Shown piece by piece: positions 46,979-57,015 of a stretch of 64,000 bases of DNA. The notes beneath the pieces were generated by a model. It was not told the DNA's origin and ran no database searches. It saw nothing but the letters and a program-made list of their open reading frames with translations. The stretch covers positions 789,325-853,324 of the forward strand of contig NZ_JAANYN010000001.1 of the NCBI RefSeq assembly GCF_011290685.1, written 5' to 3'. Source of the stretch: Cyclobacterium plantarum. GTDB lineage: Bacteria > Bacteroidota > Bacteroidia > Cytophagales > Cyclobacteriaceae. The first letter of the stretch is position 1, and the number at the start of each line of letters is the position of its first letter. The position numbers and the translations under genes are program-made.

Positions 46979-47833
46979 TCAAATTGGGAAAGCGATAAGG
47001 TTGAAAAAATCAGGAATCGTATCCTTATTTATCGGTCGAATCTTACCTCTGAGTCCAATAATATTTAATTTATAATGGTGATTTTCTAAAAATTGCAGGA
47101 TTTTTTTTGGGTCGTATCCGGCAGCCTCACAGGAACTTTTACTGATTTCAGTGATAATAATGGGGCGAAACTTGTGAATTGTCTTTTCAGCACCTAAAAG
47201 CACATTTAATTCTGCACCTTCCACATCAATTTTCAGACAGTCTATCCTTTTCCAACCCAGGGTTTCCACTTCCTTATCCAGGGTTGATAGATTAATCTCA
47301 TTTAAAAAAACATCATGTTCCTCAGAGGGGAAGATACTGTTTACTCCCTCATTGGATCCTGACTTTGTATATAACTTCAACTTACCGGGCTTGTTAGATA
47401 GACCTAGTTTACGGGTTTTTACTGCCTGAGTGTATTGGGGGTTCAGTCGGATATTTTCTTCCAGTTGCTGGAAAATGGCATTGGAGGGCTCATAGGCTAC
47501 CACCATTCCCTCAAGCCCGACTTTCCGAAGCCCCCAAAGTGTGTATTCCCCTTGATTGGCACCTATATCGATGAATGTAGCTCCCTTTTTTAGTATGCTT
47601 TCTAGTACAAATAAAGGGCCCCAATCATGTGCTCCCCGCCAATAAATGGCATTACCCATCCCTTTGGATAGGTCTACTTTAAATACTATTCCCCTAAACC
47701 TAAATATTCTCCAGTTGGGCGTTTTTGGTACAGGAAATAAATTTTTCAGAAATTTTACAATATAATACCCCCCGGGAATCCGGAATAGCTGTCTAGATAT
47801 ACCGCTTAAAAATTTTTCAATTTTGTTCCTCAT
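46979..47833 (-). CDS. FkbM-family SAM-dependent methyltransferase
   Basis: Cytosolic methyltransferase of 284 residues. The SAM-binding motif I is ATFIDIGANQGEYTLWGL near residue 90; the FkbM-family acidic block LKIDVEGAELNVLLGAE near 200 is also present. In glycan loci such enzymes O-methylate sugar hydroxyls, so a role in decorating the surface glycan made by neighbouring genes is a reasonable inference. The start overlaps the GT4 gene by 17 bp, making it the last gene of a YfhO-GT4-FkbM operon. Its stop codon directly abuts the stop of the convergent T9SS cargo gene, with no space for a terminator between them. Confidence 0.88.
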   Translation of the reverse strand: MRNKIEKFLSGISRQLFRIPGGYYIVKFLKNLFPVPKTPNWRIFRFRGIVFKVDLSKGMGNAIYWRGAHDWGPLFVLESILKKGATFIDIGANQGEYTLWGLRKVGLEGMVVAYEPSNAIFQQLEENIRLNPQYTQAVKTRKLGLSNKPGKLKLYTKSGSNEGVNSIFPSEEHDVFLNEINLSTLDKEVETLGWKRIDCLKIDVEGAELNVLLGAEKTIHKFRPIIITEISKSSCEAAGYDPKKILQFLENHHYKLNIIGLRGKIRPINKDTIPDFFNLIAFPI

Positions 47834-48872
47834 AATGATCGAGTAAGTGGGAAATTTTTTCTTTCCTTAAGGAAATAGGGAATGTTTCGATAATATGCCG
47901 TCTGGCATTTCGGGACATTTCTTCAGGTTGGTCAAGGGAAAGTAATTGATTTATGGCTTTTTGAAGCAAACCCTTATTTTTTTGGGGGAGGATCAATCCA
48001 TAATCTGCAATAATGTAGGGAATGTGATTTACCGAAGAACCTATGGGTATACATCCGGATAGCATGGCTTCTGCCAAAGCGCATCCAAATCCCTCAAAGG
48101 AGGAAAGTTGAAGGTAATACCTGCTATTTCGATAAACTTCTGATAATTTCTGTTGTTGTAGCTTTCCTAAAAAGTGTAGGTTGGCAGGATAGGGTTCCTC
48201 CGGGCTATCCATTCCCGCAATTTTAAAATCAAGATTCGGAAACAAGGTGGCCACTTCTTCAATGAGATCTCCTCCTTTCAATTGATATTGAGGTTTTGAC
48301 ATAACAGCAATAAATGAACCTGCAGGTTTCATTTCAAAACCCTTAAATGGCCATATTTCTGGATCGAATCCATTGTGAACCGTAATAATCCGGGTTTTTA
48401 GGTTAGGAAAGTGTTGATAAATTCCCTGAGATTTGTGATTAATGGTTTGATCAAAATCCAGATAGGTATTGGTCAAAGATTCACTCACCGGTAACAAGCA
48501 ACTTGAATAACGATAGGAATAACGACAAGCTGCTTTTAGCAAAGGTAGCCTCAGACTACCATAATTTAATTCGGGAATAGAGGCACAATCTGTTCCATGC
48601 AAAATTATATATGTTTTTTTTCTAAATATTTTACCTATTATTGCCGGCCAAACGGACCAATACCCACCAAAACTGACTACAAATGCATCTACGCGAATTG
48701 AATTAAACAATACGGAAAAAAATTGGAGAAAAAAGAAAACCGGAGCCAGGTGCTTGTGTTGCCAGGGGTAGTGATTGATGTTGACTTTAAAGTTTTCTCT
48801 TAAAATTTGAATATCGCTCAGTACAAATGAAGGAAAAAATGGGGTAATGAATAATACCTTCTTTTTTTTCAT
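47817..48872 (-). CDS. Glycosyltransferase family 4 protein
   Basis: GT-B glycosyltransferase of 351 residues. The N-terminal domain begins KKVLFITPFFPSFVLSDIQ and holds VVSFGGYWSVWPAIIGKIFRKK near residue 64, an acceptor-site pattern. The C-terminal domain has the donor-binding HFLGKLQQQKLSEVYRNSRYY near 235 and FEGFGCALAEAMLSGCIPIGS near 262, including the E-x7-E-like motif of retaining GT4 enzymes. It overlaps YfhO by 4 bp and FkbM by 17 bp, so the three are probably translated from one message. Sugar and acceptor cannot be told. Confidence 0.89.
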   Translation of the reverse strand: MKKKKVLFITPFFPSFVLSDIQILRENFKVNINHYPWQHKHLAPVFFFLQFFSVLFNSIRVDAFVVSFGGYWSVWPAIIGKIFRKKTYIILHGTDCASIPELNYGSLRLPLLKAACRYSYRYSSCLLPVSESLTNTYLDFDQTINHKSQGIYQHFPNLKTRIITVHNGFDPEIWPFKGFEMKPAGSFIAVMSKPQYQLKGGDLIEEVATLFPNLDFKIAGMDSPEEPYPANLHFLGKLQQQKLSEVYRNSRYYLQLSSFEGFGCALAEAMLSGCIPIGSSVNHIPYIIADYGLILPQKNKGLLQKAINQLLSLDQPEEMSRNARRHIIETFPISLRKEKISHLLDHYEEQN

Positions 48873-51295
48873 GCCAACGTACGTTTTTTCCCTTCTATGA
48901 AGACTCCAAATAAGACCAATCCCAAAACAGCATATTGAAATATGGCAGATAGTGTCCTGTTACGGAAATAAGACTGAGGTTGGAACTTCATCTCCACCCT
49001 TACCTCTCCTTCTGGAAGGACTAGGCCCCGCAAAAGGTAATTTACCCTGTGGATTTCCGCTTCCTCTCCATTGACCATTGCCTTCCAGCCCTCAGGATAG
49101 TAGATTTCTGAAAAAACCGCCAGGCCTTCCTCCTCCACTTTGCCGGAATAAACCAACTTGTCAGGTTCATTGCTATCAAGGGAGAGGTTTCCACTGCCAA
49201 CGGGAAGTGCATTCCCGGTATCACTGGAGTTATAAGTAGCCTCTATTTTTGTTTCAATTGCTGCAAGGGTGCTGATTTCTTCTTCATTACTGTCCACAGG
49301 AATGATTTCTTGAGGAAACCAAACAGCTCCGTTGGTTTCAGGATTCCTGAAAACCGCATTTGCTCCCCGGCCAGCCAGGATGTATTTGGTATTGAGCATG
49401 TTCAAAACAGGTATGCCTGCATAGTCAAAATTACCTTCTTGCGCTTTCTTAACAAATTGATCGATTTCTGGTTGCAGAACCCGCTCGATCAGGTCCTGAT
49501 AACGACTCATTTTGGCACCATGATAACCCCCAATGCTATTGAACCGGTAACTCGTTCTGGCATCATTAAAGGGGTTTTGTATATTCAAAACCCTGAAATA
49601 CCCCTCATCCTGCATGATTTTTTCATCTGCCGGAGTGGCTGCAAAATGTTGCTCACTTGGGTTTTCCGAAAAACTGTCCCCGTCAAGATACCGGCCATTG
49701 ATTCCCCATAGGTCTACCAATACCAACAAGCCTGTGGCAATAATGGCATATTCGATTTTCAATTTTTCGTACAGGGCCAGCCCAAGCAAAAAGGCTGCGG
49801 CGCCAATATAAATGGCTGTGCGAAAAATATCTGCATGTAGCAGGCTTTTCCTGTCGGTTTTTAAAGCAGCCTGTAACCAATCCGGATAACCGGTATTGGT
49901 ACCCCTGAAACCTGACCAATGAGCAAAGACCAATGCAAGCAATATCAGGCCGGCAGTAATACCCAAACCTTTAAAAAAGGCTACTTTGGTCTTATCTGAC
50001 TTCTGGTTCAAAAAGATTTGTTCCAAACCAAGGGCGCCAAGGATGGGGATCACCAATAACGTGATACCCAGTGCCATCGAAACAGCCCTGAATTTATTGT
50101 AGCCGGGCAGGTAGTCAAAAAGGGTGTAATTGAACCATTCCAGATTTTTACCCCAGGAAAGCATCAATGTAATCAGGGTCATGGCCATCAGCACATTTCT
50201 ATACAGTGGAGGCGCAAACAATATACCGAGAATAAAAAGAAAAATCATGATGGCTCCACCATAGATTGGGCCCCCTGTAAAGGGCTGGTCGCCCCAATAA
50301 GTAGGAGCATTATTTACAAATTGGTTGATTTGTTGAGGCTCCATTCCCTGTGATCTGAGGGCTTGCTCTGCTGCGGAATTATCCGGTAAGGCCTGCTGAC
50401 TGGCTCCCCCAAAATAATTGGGTATCAGCAGGGTGAATGTTTCCAGCTTTCCATTGGACCAATTAAAGGCATAGTTTTTATCCAGACCGGAATCATTTTC
50501 TTCTGCTTGCGGCAGGTTACGTTCTCCCCGGATGGAATATTTGCCGTATTCCAATACTGCTGATAACCTGGCCAGATTTCCCAACCCTCCCAAAATAGCT
50601 CCTGCGAGCAGCAGGGCAGTTATTTTCCCGAAAGAGATCAGTTTTTTCTCTTGAAAGGCCTTTACCAATTGTCCTATGCCATAGATCACTACCAGGATCA
50701 GTGTATAATAAGTGATCTGCAGGTGGTTGAACTTTAATTGAAGCAGCACCGCAAGGGCTGTAAGACTCAGGCCAAGGAATTTTTTGTTTGAAAATGCCAA
50801 ATGTACCCCGGCCAATATTAGTGGGATAATGCATACCGACCAGATTTTGGCATTGTGTCCCGCTTCAAGACTCAGAAAATTGAAGGTGTTGAAAGCAAAG
50901 GCCCACGCAGCCAGAGCAGCAATGGCAGGCCTCACTTTAAAACCCATCAACAGCAGGTACATAGACACCATGCCAAAGAAAAGTCCGCTTACCGGATGTG
51001 GCAGGCCCAGGGTCAGTACTTTTATCAGGGTATTGGTAATGTCGCCCTTTGGGTCCAGATGAATCAAATAGGCAGGCATCCCTCCAAACATGCTATTGGT
51101 CCATAAGGCTTCTTCTCCGGTGCGCTGCCGATGGTCCAGCAATTCTTTTGCAGATCCTTCCCATTGCAGTATATCCGATTGAAATATCATTTTGCCCTCA
51201 AACACTATGGGAGAAAAATAAATGATAACAACCAGGTAAAAGGAAAGAATAGCTAAAAAATGGGGTAATATGACTTCTTTTAAATTAACGTTCAT
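48869..51295 (-). CDS. YfhO-family polytopic membrane protein
   Basis: Large inner-membrane protein (808 aa) of the YfhO family, related to GT-C glycosyltransferases. It has about 12-13 spans: VNLKEVILPHFLAILSFYLV opens the first, and NSMFGGMPAYLIHLDPKGD near residue 67 lies in the first external loop, where GT-C enzymes carry acidic catalytic residues. A C-terminal extracytoplasmic beta domain (VFSEIYYPEGWKAMVNGEEA near 715) is typical, followed by a final span. In Gram-positive bacteria YfhO glycosylates teichoic acids; in Bacteroidota the role is unknown. I start at MNVNLKE because the upstream ATG at 51337 adds 14 polar residues absent from homologues I recall. First gene of an operon with GT4 and FkbM. 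Confidence 0.88.
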   Translation of the reverse strand: MNVNLKEVILPHFLAILSFYLVVIIYFSPIVFEGKMIFQSDILQWEGSAKELLDHRQRTGEEALWTNSMFGGMPAYLIHLDPKGDITNTLIKVLTLGLPHPVSGLFFGMVSMYLLLMGFKVRPAIAALAAWAFAFNTFNFLSLEAGHNAKIWSVCIIPLILAGVHLAFSNKKFLGLSLTALAVLLQLKFNHLQITYYTLILVVIYGIGQLVKAFQEKKLISFGKITALLLAGAILGGLGNLARLSAVLEYGKYSIRGERNLPQAEENDSGLDKNYAFNWSNGKLETFTLLIPNYFGGASQQALPDNSAAEQALRSQGMEPQQINQFVNNAPTYWGDQPFTGGPIYGGAIMIFLFILGILFAPPLYRNVLMAMTLITLMLSWGKNLEWFNYTLFDYLPGYNKFRAVSMALGITLLVIPILGALGLEQIFLNQKSDKTKVAFFKGLGITAGLILLALVFAHWSGFRGTNTGYPDWLQAALKTDRKSLLHADIFRTAIYIGAAAFLLGLALYEKLKIEYAIIATGLLVLVDLWGINGRYLDGDSFSENPSEQHFAATPADEKIMQDEGYFRVLNIQNPFNDARTSYRFNSIGGYHGAKMSRYQDLIERVLQPEIDQFVKKAQEGNFDYAGIPVLNMLNTKYILAGRGANAVFRNPETNGAVWFPQEIIPVDSNEEEISTLAAIETKIEATYNSSDTGNALPVGSGNLSLDSNEPDKLVYSGKVEEEGLAVFSEIYYPEGWKAMVNGEEAEIHRVNYLLRGLVLPEGEVRVEMKFQPQSYFRNRTLSAIFQYAVLGLVLFGVFIEGKKRTLA

Positions 51296-51400
51296 GATCC
51301 GGGGTATTGGTCTTTGGTCTGCTTGGTTTAATAGCATGCAAATTAAGAAAATTCAATGGATTATTGGTTAATAGAAGACATAAGCTAAGGAGACAAACAC

Positions 51401-52378
51401 TTAAAAAACCCGTTGAGAAGGAGTTTTTAGCCATTTATTGTTGATGTAATAGCCCAAAGAAAATTCATGACTGTTATTTCTGTAGTTGTTTTTGCTGTTT
51501 AGGTTGAAGTCATATGCATACCCAAAACGTACCTCTTCGGTAACAAACAAGTCGAATAGGATCACCAAAGCCGTTCTGCCGGAGGGGAGATCACCAAAAT
51601 CCATATTTCCCTTCATCACGGAAGACCTGAAGGCAGCTCCCAGCCAAAACTGCTCGTTGAATAAAAACATAGTATTGATATCATAGCTGCTGGGGCCATT
51701 GAGATCTTCCCTTACCAAAACAGAGGGTTTAAATGCTAAACCGCTCCTAACGGGTAGCAATCCACCTGCCTGAAAATAAAAATGGTAGTTATTTGTGGCC
51801 AAAGACAAATCACTGTTTTTCAGGCTGTTTTGCCCAACAAGGTTAAAAGCACTTATTCCGGAAAAAAAATTGGGTGTATGATAAAATACGCCTGCATTTA
51901 AATTTGGTGCAAATGCGTTGATACGGCCCTGTGGAATCCCGGGATCGGATGGATCATCAGGTTGAAGTTTTCCTGCATCCAGTACATGTTCTGAAACTCC
52001 CGAACTTACCCCCAGTCCCAAATAGCTATCCCGGGTAAGCCTTACTTTATAAGCATAGGTAAGTAGGATTGACTGGGTTGAGTAGGGGCCAAGTTCATCA
52101 GCGGTAATGGAGATGCCATAACCCATTGTTTCTTCCAGGTTTCCTTTGTCGGCTGATATGGAAATCGTATTTGGGGATCCGGGAAAATCCATAAACTGAC
52201 TCCTGTAGGTAGCCTGTACAAATGGGTCTACCTTGTACCCGGCATAAGCAGGGTTGATATGCAGGGCATTGAAGACATATTGACTGTATTGGGGCATTTG
52301 TTGCCCCTGACTGGGTTTTTGAAACAAGAAAAACCCGACAATTGCTGTTATTGTATAAGTATAGTAAGAAAAATTCAT
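51401..52378 (-). CDS. PorP/SprF family type IX secretion-associated membrane protein
   Basis: Outer-membrane barrel protein of 325 residues with a signal peptide (to about residue 25, ending GQ) and the family opening QMPQYSQYVFNALHINPAYAG. In F. johnsoniae SprF is needed for secretion of the adhesin SprB, and family members are usually encoded next to a type B-sorted protein. That is the case here: the gene starts 4 bp after the stop of the 1454-residue adhesin gene, on the same strand. Whether it anchors that protein or helps its export is inference from SprF. The C-terminus NNKWLKTPSQRVF is somewhat short of aromatic strand-ending residues, except the last Phe. Confidence 0.92.
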   Translation of the reverse strand: MNFSYYTYTITAIVGFFLFQKPSQGQQMPQYSQYVFNALHINPAYAGYKVDPFVQATYRSQFMDFPGSPNTISISADKGNLEETMGYGISITADELGPYSTQSILLTYAYKVRLTRDSYLGLGVSSGVSEHVLDAGKLQPDDPSDPGIPQGRINAFAPNLNAGVFYHTPNFFSGISAFNLVGQNSLKNSDLSLATNNYHFYFQAGGLLPVRSGLAFKPSVLVREDLNGPSSYDINTMFLFNEQFWLGAAFRSSVMKGNMDFGDLPSGRTALVILFDLFVTEEVRFGYAYDFNLNSKNNYRNNSHEFSLGYYINNKWLKTPSQRVF

Positions 52379-52382
52379 GTTC

Positions 52383-55300
52383 TTATTTAATCACCTGCAC
52401 CCATCCTTTGTACTCTTTTTCGATTCCACTGAAGTCAGTACCCTTCACCTGATAATAATAAGTTCCGGCCAACAGACCTGAAGCATCCCAGTCATTTTGA
52501 TAATCCCGGGCCGAAAATACCAGATCCCCCCAGCGGTTAAATATTAAAAGCTCAATTTGTTCAAACTTGTGTCCGGCATCAATGACAAAGGTATCATTCC
52601 TGCCATCTAAATCCGGTTTAATTACGTTGGGAATAAAAAGAGGAAGAATGTTTTTTTCTTCTACAGATGTATTGTTTTCCGGTTGGGTATCTATTCCATC
52701 ACCGCTTACCTCCGCCCTATTCCTCATCCTTCCATCCTTTATGGCGGCCACTGTAAGCGTAATCTGCAAGCTGGCACCTACGGGGAAGGAAGCAATTTCC
52801 CATATTAATTCCTGACCTTCTTGTCTGAAATCGGGTTCCTGGGGCAATCCCCCATTTACCAGACCTGCATTGACATATTGCAAACCTGAAGGTAGAAAAT
52901 CCACGATGCGTACATTATCAGCAGCATCCATGCCATTGTTTTCTATATTGATCTGGTAGTTGAAATTGTCCCCATCTCTTACAGGTTCCGCAGTGGATGT
53001 TTTAAGGACAGACAAATCAATCATCTTGGGACGTACTTCCAACCGCTCACTATCGATGGTGTTGTCAAAATTTTCTACCCTTACCCGAACCTGGTTGGTG
53101 TAGTTTCCTTCTTCTGCGGCCAAAACGGATAATTCCAGATTCACGTTTTCGTCAGGGCTTAACTGGGCAAGGACCCAGGTGTCATCTTCGCCCGGCGGAG
53201 GATTGGCCGAAAGCAATATCAAGCCTTCAGGAAGCAATTCTGTTACGGATATTTCTTCCAATGAAAAAATGCTTTTGTTGGTCACCGAAATGGAGTAATC
53301 CACAATTTCTCCTGCCACTGCTTGCCTGCGGCTAATTGTTTTTTCTATGTCCATTTCTATACCTACCACCCTGATTTGTATTTCTGCTTCATCACAATTT
53401 TCTGAAACATCGGATTGGCAAAGCCGGTATTCCAGAATGTAAGTGTTTGGTGGACTGTCTTCCGGAATGGAGAAAACACCATTTTCGTCAAGGGAGTAAA
53501 CAAGATTTTGATCATTGCCGGCTTCATCCCTGATGGACAATACTGATAAAGTTACCTCATCTGCTCCGACAGGTCTCATTTTCAGGCTATCATTTTCATA
53601 CACCGAAGATAGGAGATTGGTTTCATAATTGACCAGGGGTCCGAACACATCATCATTGGCTTTGATCGGTGCAACTTCCGTCGTTATGGTAACTTCATTG
53701 CTGATAAAAGGTCCGCAGGCCTCATCTGTGGTGATTCTTCTGAATTGGGTGCTGTTCCTCAGGGGTGGAGGAGAAAAATCCCTATTCCTTGCTCCCCCAA
53801 TACTTGTCCAATCTCCGCTTTCAGTTTTAATCTCCCATTGGAAAGAGAATTCACCTGAACCTCCTTCAGGGTCTTCTCCCACCAAAATTTCAGGAACTTC
53901 CATTTGAAATACAGTTTGATCCTCCGTTATATTATAGCCAGACACTTCGGGATAAACAAATACCTGAACAGCCAATCTTCGGTCGGAGGGGCAACCATCA
54001 ACCGTCTGATCGGCGTAATAGGTAAGGCCAGAATCCAAAAGAACATCATTTGAAAGGGCTGTCCCTCCCTCCGGAGATAAAAACCACCTGATATTTTCTC
54101 CTGTAGCGGTAAGGGAAGAGACTGTATATTCCCCGGGCATGCAAAACTCCTGTACACCATATCCCTGAGGCGGTGATGGCACATCGCTAAGAATGATGGT
54201 TACCCGTGTAGATCTTTCCCCGGAGCAAATACCCGTGATGTTGTATTCAAAGGTGTAACTTCCTTCACTCAGGCTGGTTGTAGACCAGGTGTTTTCAATC
54301 AATGCGCCACTGTTTGTAATTTCCTCCCAGGTGCCATAATCATTGAAAGGCCCTTCCAGAAAGTCAAACAAGTCAATGATTTCCCCTTTACATACCGTAG
54401 CCACTTGTCCCTCACCGGGTTCGGGATTCAAACTGTCCTCATCAATGGTAAATTCCAGGGTTTCGTTCAGACAGGATTCCGGATTTCCGGCACTCAATCT
54501 CACACCATATACCCCTTCATGGGTCGCCAGGTTAAACGGCGAAAATTCAAGGCTTGAAGTAGTGCTGAGAACCACATCCGGACTGTCAATATTGAACCAT
54601 TCAAATTCAAGAAAATCCAGATTTTTGATGGATAACTTGCCTTGTTCGCCCTCGCAAAGATTTTCAGGAATAATTTTCGGTAGGTTTTCTCCTCTGACCT
54701 GGACCGTGGTATTGGTTAAATTTCCGCAGTCATCCTCTAACTGTAACCGATACCGGCCTGCTTCCAGGTCTTTAAAAAGAGGGTCTTCACCATTGTTGAT
54801 TTCAAAAGGCAGGCCATTCTTTTCCACTATTTTATAGGTGATCGGCGGATATCCGGAGGCGCTGACAGACAGTTCATAATTGCCTTCCACGCACTGAAAG
54901 GTATTGATGCTTGTAAAAGTGCTTCGTTCCCGGACTTCAAATTGATTTAATGTTTCCAGACAGTAATTAAATGAAGGCTCATTGGGGACTATGTCTTGCC
55001 CGTTTTTCCAAATTCGGATGGATTTCACAAGCCTCAGTTCACCGTAGTAATTTAAATTAATATTATTTGCGCCATTTATAATCAGAATGGAATTGGCCTC
55101 ATTCAGTTCTTCACCTTCCACATAAGCCTGTCCCGTTTCCGGGTGAACCCATTCACCCGAGTTGGGTTCAAGTTTTTGAATGCCAAAGCGTGTGGTTTGG
55201 TTTTCGTCCAAATTGTCCTGGTGATTCAGGTGTAAATTGAAAGAACCACAATTCTCGTCAATCTCAATTTCATTGGTTATGATGCTTGCTCCTTCTATTG

Positions 55301-56747
55301 TTACCTCCGTGACATGCTCCGTTTCGCAGGTTGTGTAAGAAACAAATTCATAATCACCTGCAGGGAGGTTATTCATAAAAAACCTTCTGGGGTCATTTTG
55401 ACTGATGTTTTCTGACACATCCAAAGGAAACAACTCATCGAAGATTTCCGGGCCAGCTACCATTTCTATCCGGTTAAACTGGTAATCAAAACTGTTCAAT
55501 TGCAAGGAACCTGTATTGGGGCCACATCCTTTATATACAGTGGCTGCTGGTCCTGGCAACAAATCTCTGAATTCCCGTGAAAGGCTGGCTGTATTACCGC
55601 AGGCATCTTCTATAACAAAAGTATAAACTCCAAATGGAATGGGCATTTCTTCCGACCCAAAAAAAATGTTTTCTTCTTCGAATGGCCCCGGGTAAGCTTC
55701 GTTAAACAAAGAAGGATCGAAATCTTCGGGATATTCCGAAAAATTAATTTGAAAAGGCGGAACAAAATTCAGAGGTTTTACAGATAATCGCCTTTTTCCA
55801 CATGGACCGGCTCCCCAAAACAAGTCTTCGGATATTCTCAAACTTCGGTCAATGATGTTGTTTTCCAGGAGGGCCGTTTGCCCACAGTTATCAGTAACCA
55901 GAAGATCGTAACTATAAGATTCGCCATTGTAAAAGGGAATACTTCCCACCAGTGAGATTTCGGATCCGTCCCCTTCTGTAACTTCCGTAATGATTTCCTC
56001 TTCCCCGCCATCTGGAGCCTGCACAGTAAACTTTACCTCAAGCGGATACGCGATTTCGGTTCCAGCTGCACGCAGAAAATGACCTACGGAAATTTCCCCA
56101 CAACTGCTCAAGGCTGGTTGGAAATTTTGGACTTCACCATCTATTACCAATTCGGTCTTTCGTATATCAAAAGACTGAGAAAGGCGGTCTCCACATTCAT
56201 CTGTGACAGCCACAGTATAACTACCGGCAGGAAGATCTTCAAAAAAAGGGCTTTCCTGCGGTGCTCGTTGCAGGTCCCCTCTAAGTTCATAAGTTAGTGG
56301 CTTTCCCTGGTTGACGACAACCTCTAAGGCACTCAATTCGTTTTCGCATAGCCCCTGAGTCAGGATGGTAAAAGACAAGGCTTCAAAAGTAGAATTAAGC
56401 GTGACCTCAGTGGAAATTTCCAGCGGATCTTCTTCCAAGGTAAAACTTGCCTCAATGCTGTAGTTTCCTTCAGCCAATCCAGTAAATAGACCCGTTTCAT
56501 TGGTAGCAATAGGAGCGGGGTCGGGCAACAAATACAAATGGTATACCAGGTCAACCGGGTTTTCAACATTTTGCAGGGTCACGGAAATTTCTCCATCTCC
56601 CAGGCAGGATGGTTGCTTTAAATTGGTTTGCAGGGTAGGCTCTTGTTGTGCTGTTGCTCCAAAAATGGATAAAAAACAGATAAACAAAAACAAGAAAAAT
56701 CCTGAATTATATTGGTTTGTTTTATTTTCTTTCTTTTTCAAAGTCAT
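52383..56747 (-). CDS. Giant modular surface protein with type B T9SS sorting domain
   Basis: Secreted protein of 1454 residues. The start is the ATG at 56747, which opens a good signal peptide ending TAQQ; an in-frame GTG lies 18 bases upstream. The first half is a row of about 100-residue beta modules, each ending in G-x-Y followed by D-x-C-G; the cysteines fall near residues 185, 288, 383, 474 and 674. Residues about 1130-1370 hold two DUF11-like domains (VDYSISVTNKSIFSLEEI and FNYQINIENNGMDAADNV). The C-terminal 85 residues are a type B sorting domain (FIPNVIKPDLDGRNDTFVI, FNRWGDLVF, DWDASGLLAGTYYY). It is paired with the PorP/SprF gene and is probably a cell-surface adhesin. Confidence 0.9.
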   Translation of the reverse strand: MTLKKKENKTNQYNSGFFLFLFICFLSIFGATAQQEPTLQTNLKQPSCLGDGEISVTLQNVENPVDLVYHLYLLPDPAPIATNETGLFTGLAEGNYSIEASFTLEEDPLEISTEVTLNSTFEALSFTILTQGLCENELSALEVVVNQGKPLTYELRGDLQRAPQESPFFEDLPAGSYTVAVTDECGDRLSQSFDIRKTELVIDGEVQNFQPALSSCGEISVGHFLRAAGTEIAYPLEVKFTVQAPDGGEEEIITEVTEGDGSEISLVGSIPFYNGESYSYDLLVTDNCGQTALLENNIIDRSLRISEDLFWGAGPCGKRRLSVKPLNFVPPFQINFSEYPEDFDPSLFNEAYPGPFEEENIFFGSEEMPIPFGVYTFVIEDACGNTASLSREFRDLLPGPAATVYKGCGPNTGSLQLNSFDYQFNRIEMVAGPEIFDELFPLDVSENISQNDPRRFFMNNLPAGDYEFVSYTTCETEHVTEVTIEGASIITNEIEIDENCGSFNLHLNHQDNLDENQTTRFGIQKLEPNSGEWVHPETGQAYVEGEELNEANSILIINGANNINLNYYGELRLVKSIRIWKNGQDIVPNEPSFNYCLETLNQFEVRERSTFTSINTFQCVEGNYELSVSASGYPPITYKIVEKNGLPFEINNGEDPLFKDLEAGRYRLQLEDDCGNLTNTTVQVRGENLPKIIPENLCEGEQGKLSIKNLDFLEFEWFNIDSPDVVLSTTSSLEFSPFNLATHEGVYGVRLSAGNPESCLNETLEFTIDEDSLNPEPGEGQVATVCKGEIIDLFDFLEGPFNDYGTWEEITNSGALIENTWSTTSLSEGSYTFEYNITGICSGERSTRVTIILSDVPSPPQGYGVQEFCMPGEYTVSSLTATGENIRWFLSPEGGTALSNDVLLDSGLTYYADQTVDGCPSDRRLAVQVFVYPEVSGYNITEDQTVFQMEVPEILVGEDPEGGSGEFSFQWEIKTESGDWTSIGGARNRDFSPPPLRNSTQFRRITTDEACGPFISNEVTITTEVAPIKANDDVFGPLVNYETNLLSSVYENDSLKMRPVGADEVTLSVLSIRDEAGNDQNLVYSLDENGVFSIPEDSPPNTYILEYRLCQSDVSENCDEAEIQIRVVGIEMDIEKTISRRQAVAGEIVDYSISVTNKSIFSLEEISVTELLPEGLILLSANPPPGEDDTWVLAQLSPDENVNLELSVLAAEEGNYTNQVRVRVENFDNTIDSERLEVRPKMIDLSVLKTSTAEPVRDGDNFNYQINIENNGMDAADNVRIVDFLPSGLQYVNAGLVNGGLPQEPDFRQEGQELIWEIASFPVGASLQITLTVAAIKDGRMRNRAEVSGDGIDTQPENNTSVEEKNILPLFIPNVIKPDLDGRNDTFVIDAGHKFEQIELLIFNRWGDLVFSARDYQNDWDASGLLAGTYYYQVKGTDFSGIEKEYKGWVQVIK

Positions 56748-56903
56748 TGAAGCCTTGTTGCTCACCTGTCTAATTTTCTAAAATGCAGCAAATATTGCTA
56801 TTGCTTAACTTCAAATAACGAACCAAGTTGTAGATATGGTTTGAAAAATCCTGATTTTTTAGTAAAATATTGGTAAAAGGCACTTTATTAGCCTATTATG
56901 AAT

Positions 56904-56931
56904 AAAAACATCGGCAGGAATTTAACCGATG
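56904..56931 (-). terminator. Probable terminator after the 165-residue hypothetical gene
   Basis: On the minus strand CATCGG and CCGATG pair over 6 bp around an 11-base loop and are followed by TTTTTATT. It lies 85 bp beyond the stop of the hypothetical gene. Confidence 0.5.
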
Positions 56932-57015
56932 AAGGGCAAAAAAAAATAAACGGGTGATTAAGCTTGGGTATTTTGTTTTAAATCAATTTCTTAATTTGTA
57001 GGGGATAGAAAGTGA

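Noticed and set aside
56899-56955. 18-residue open frame beginning at an ATG after the adhesin gene
   Set aside because: Too short, overlaps a hairpin that better explains the sequence, and has no promoter or coding character.
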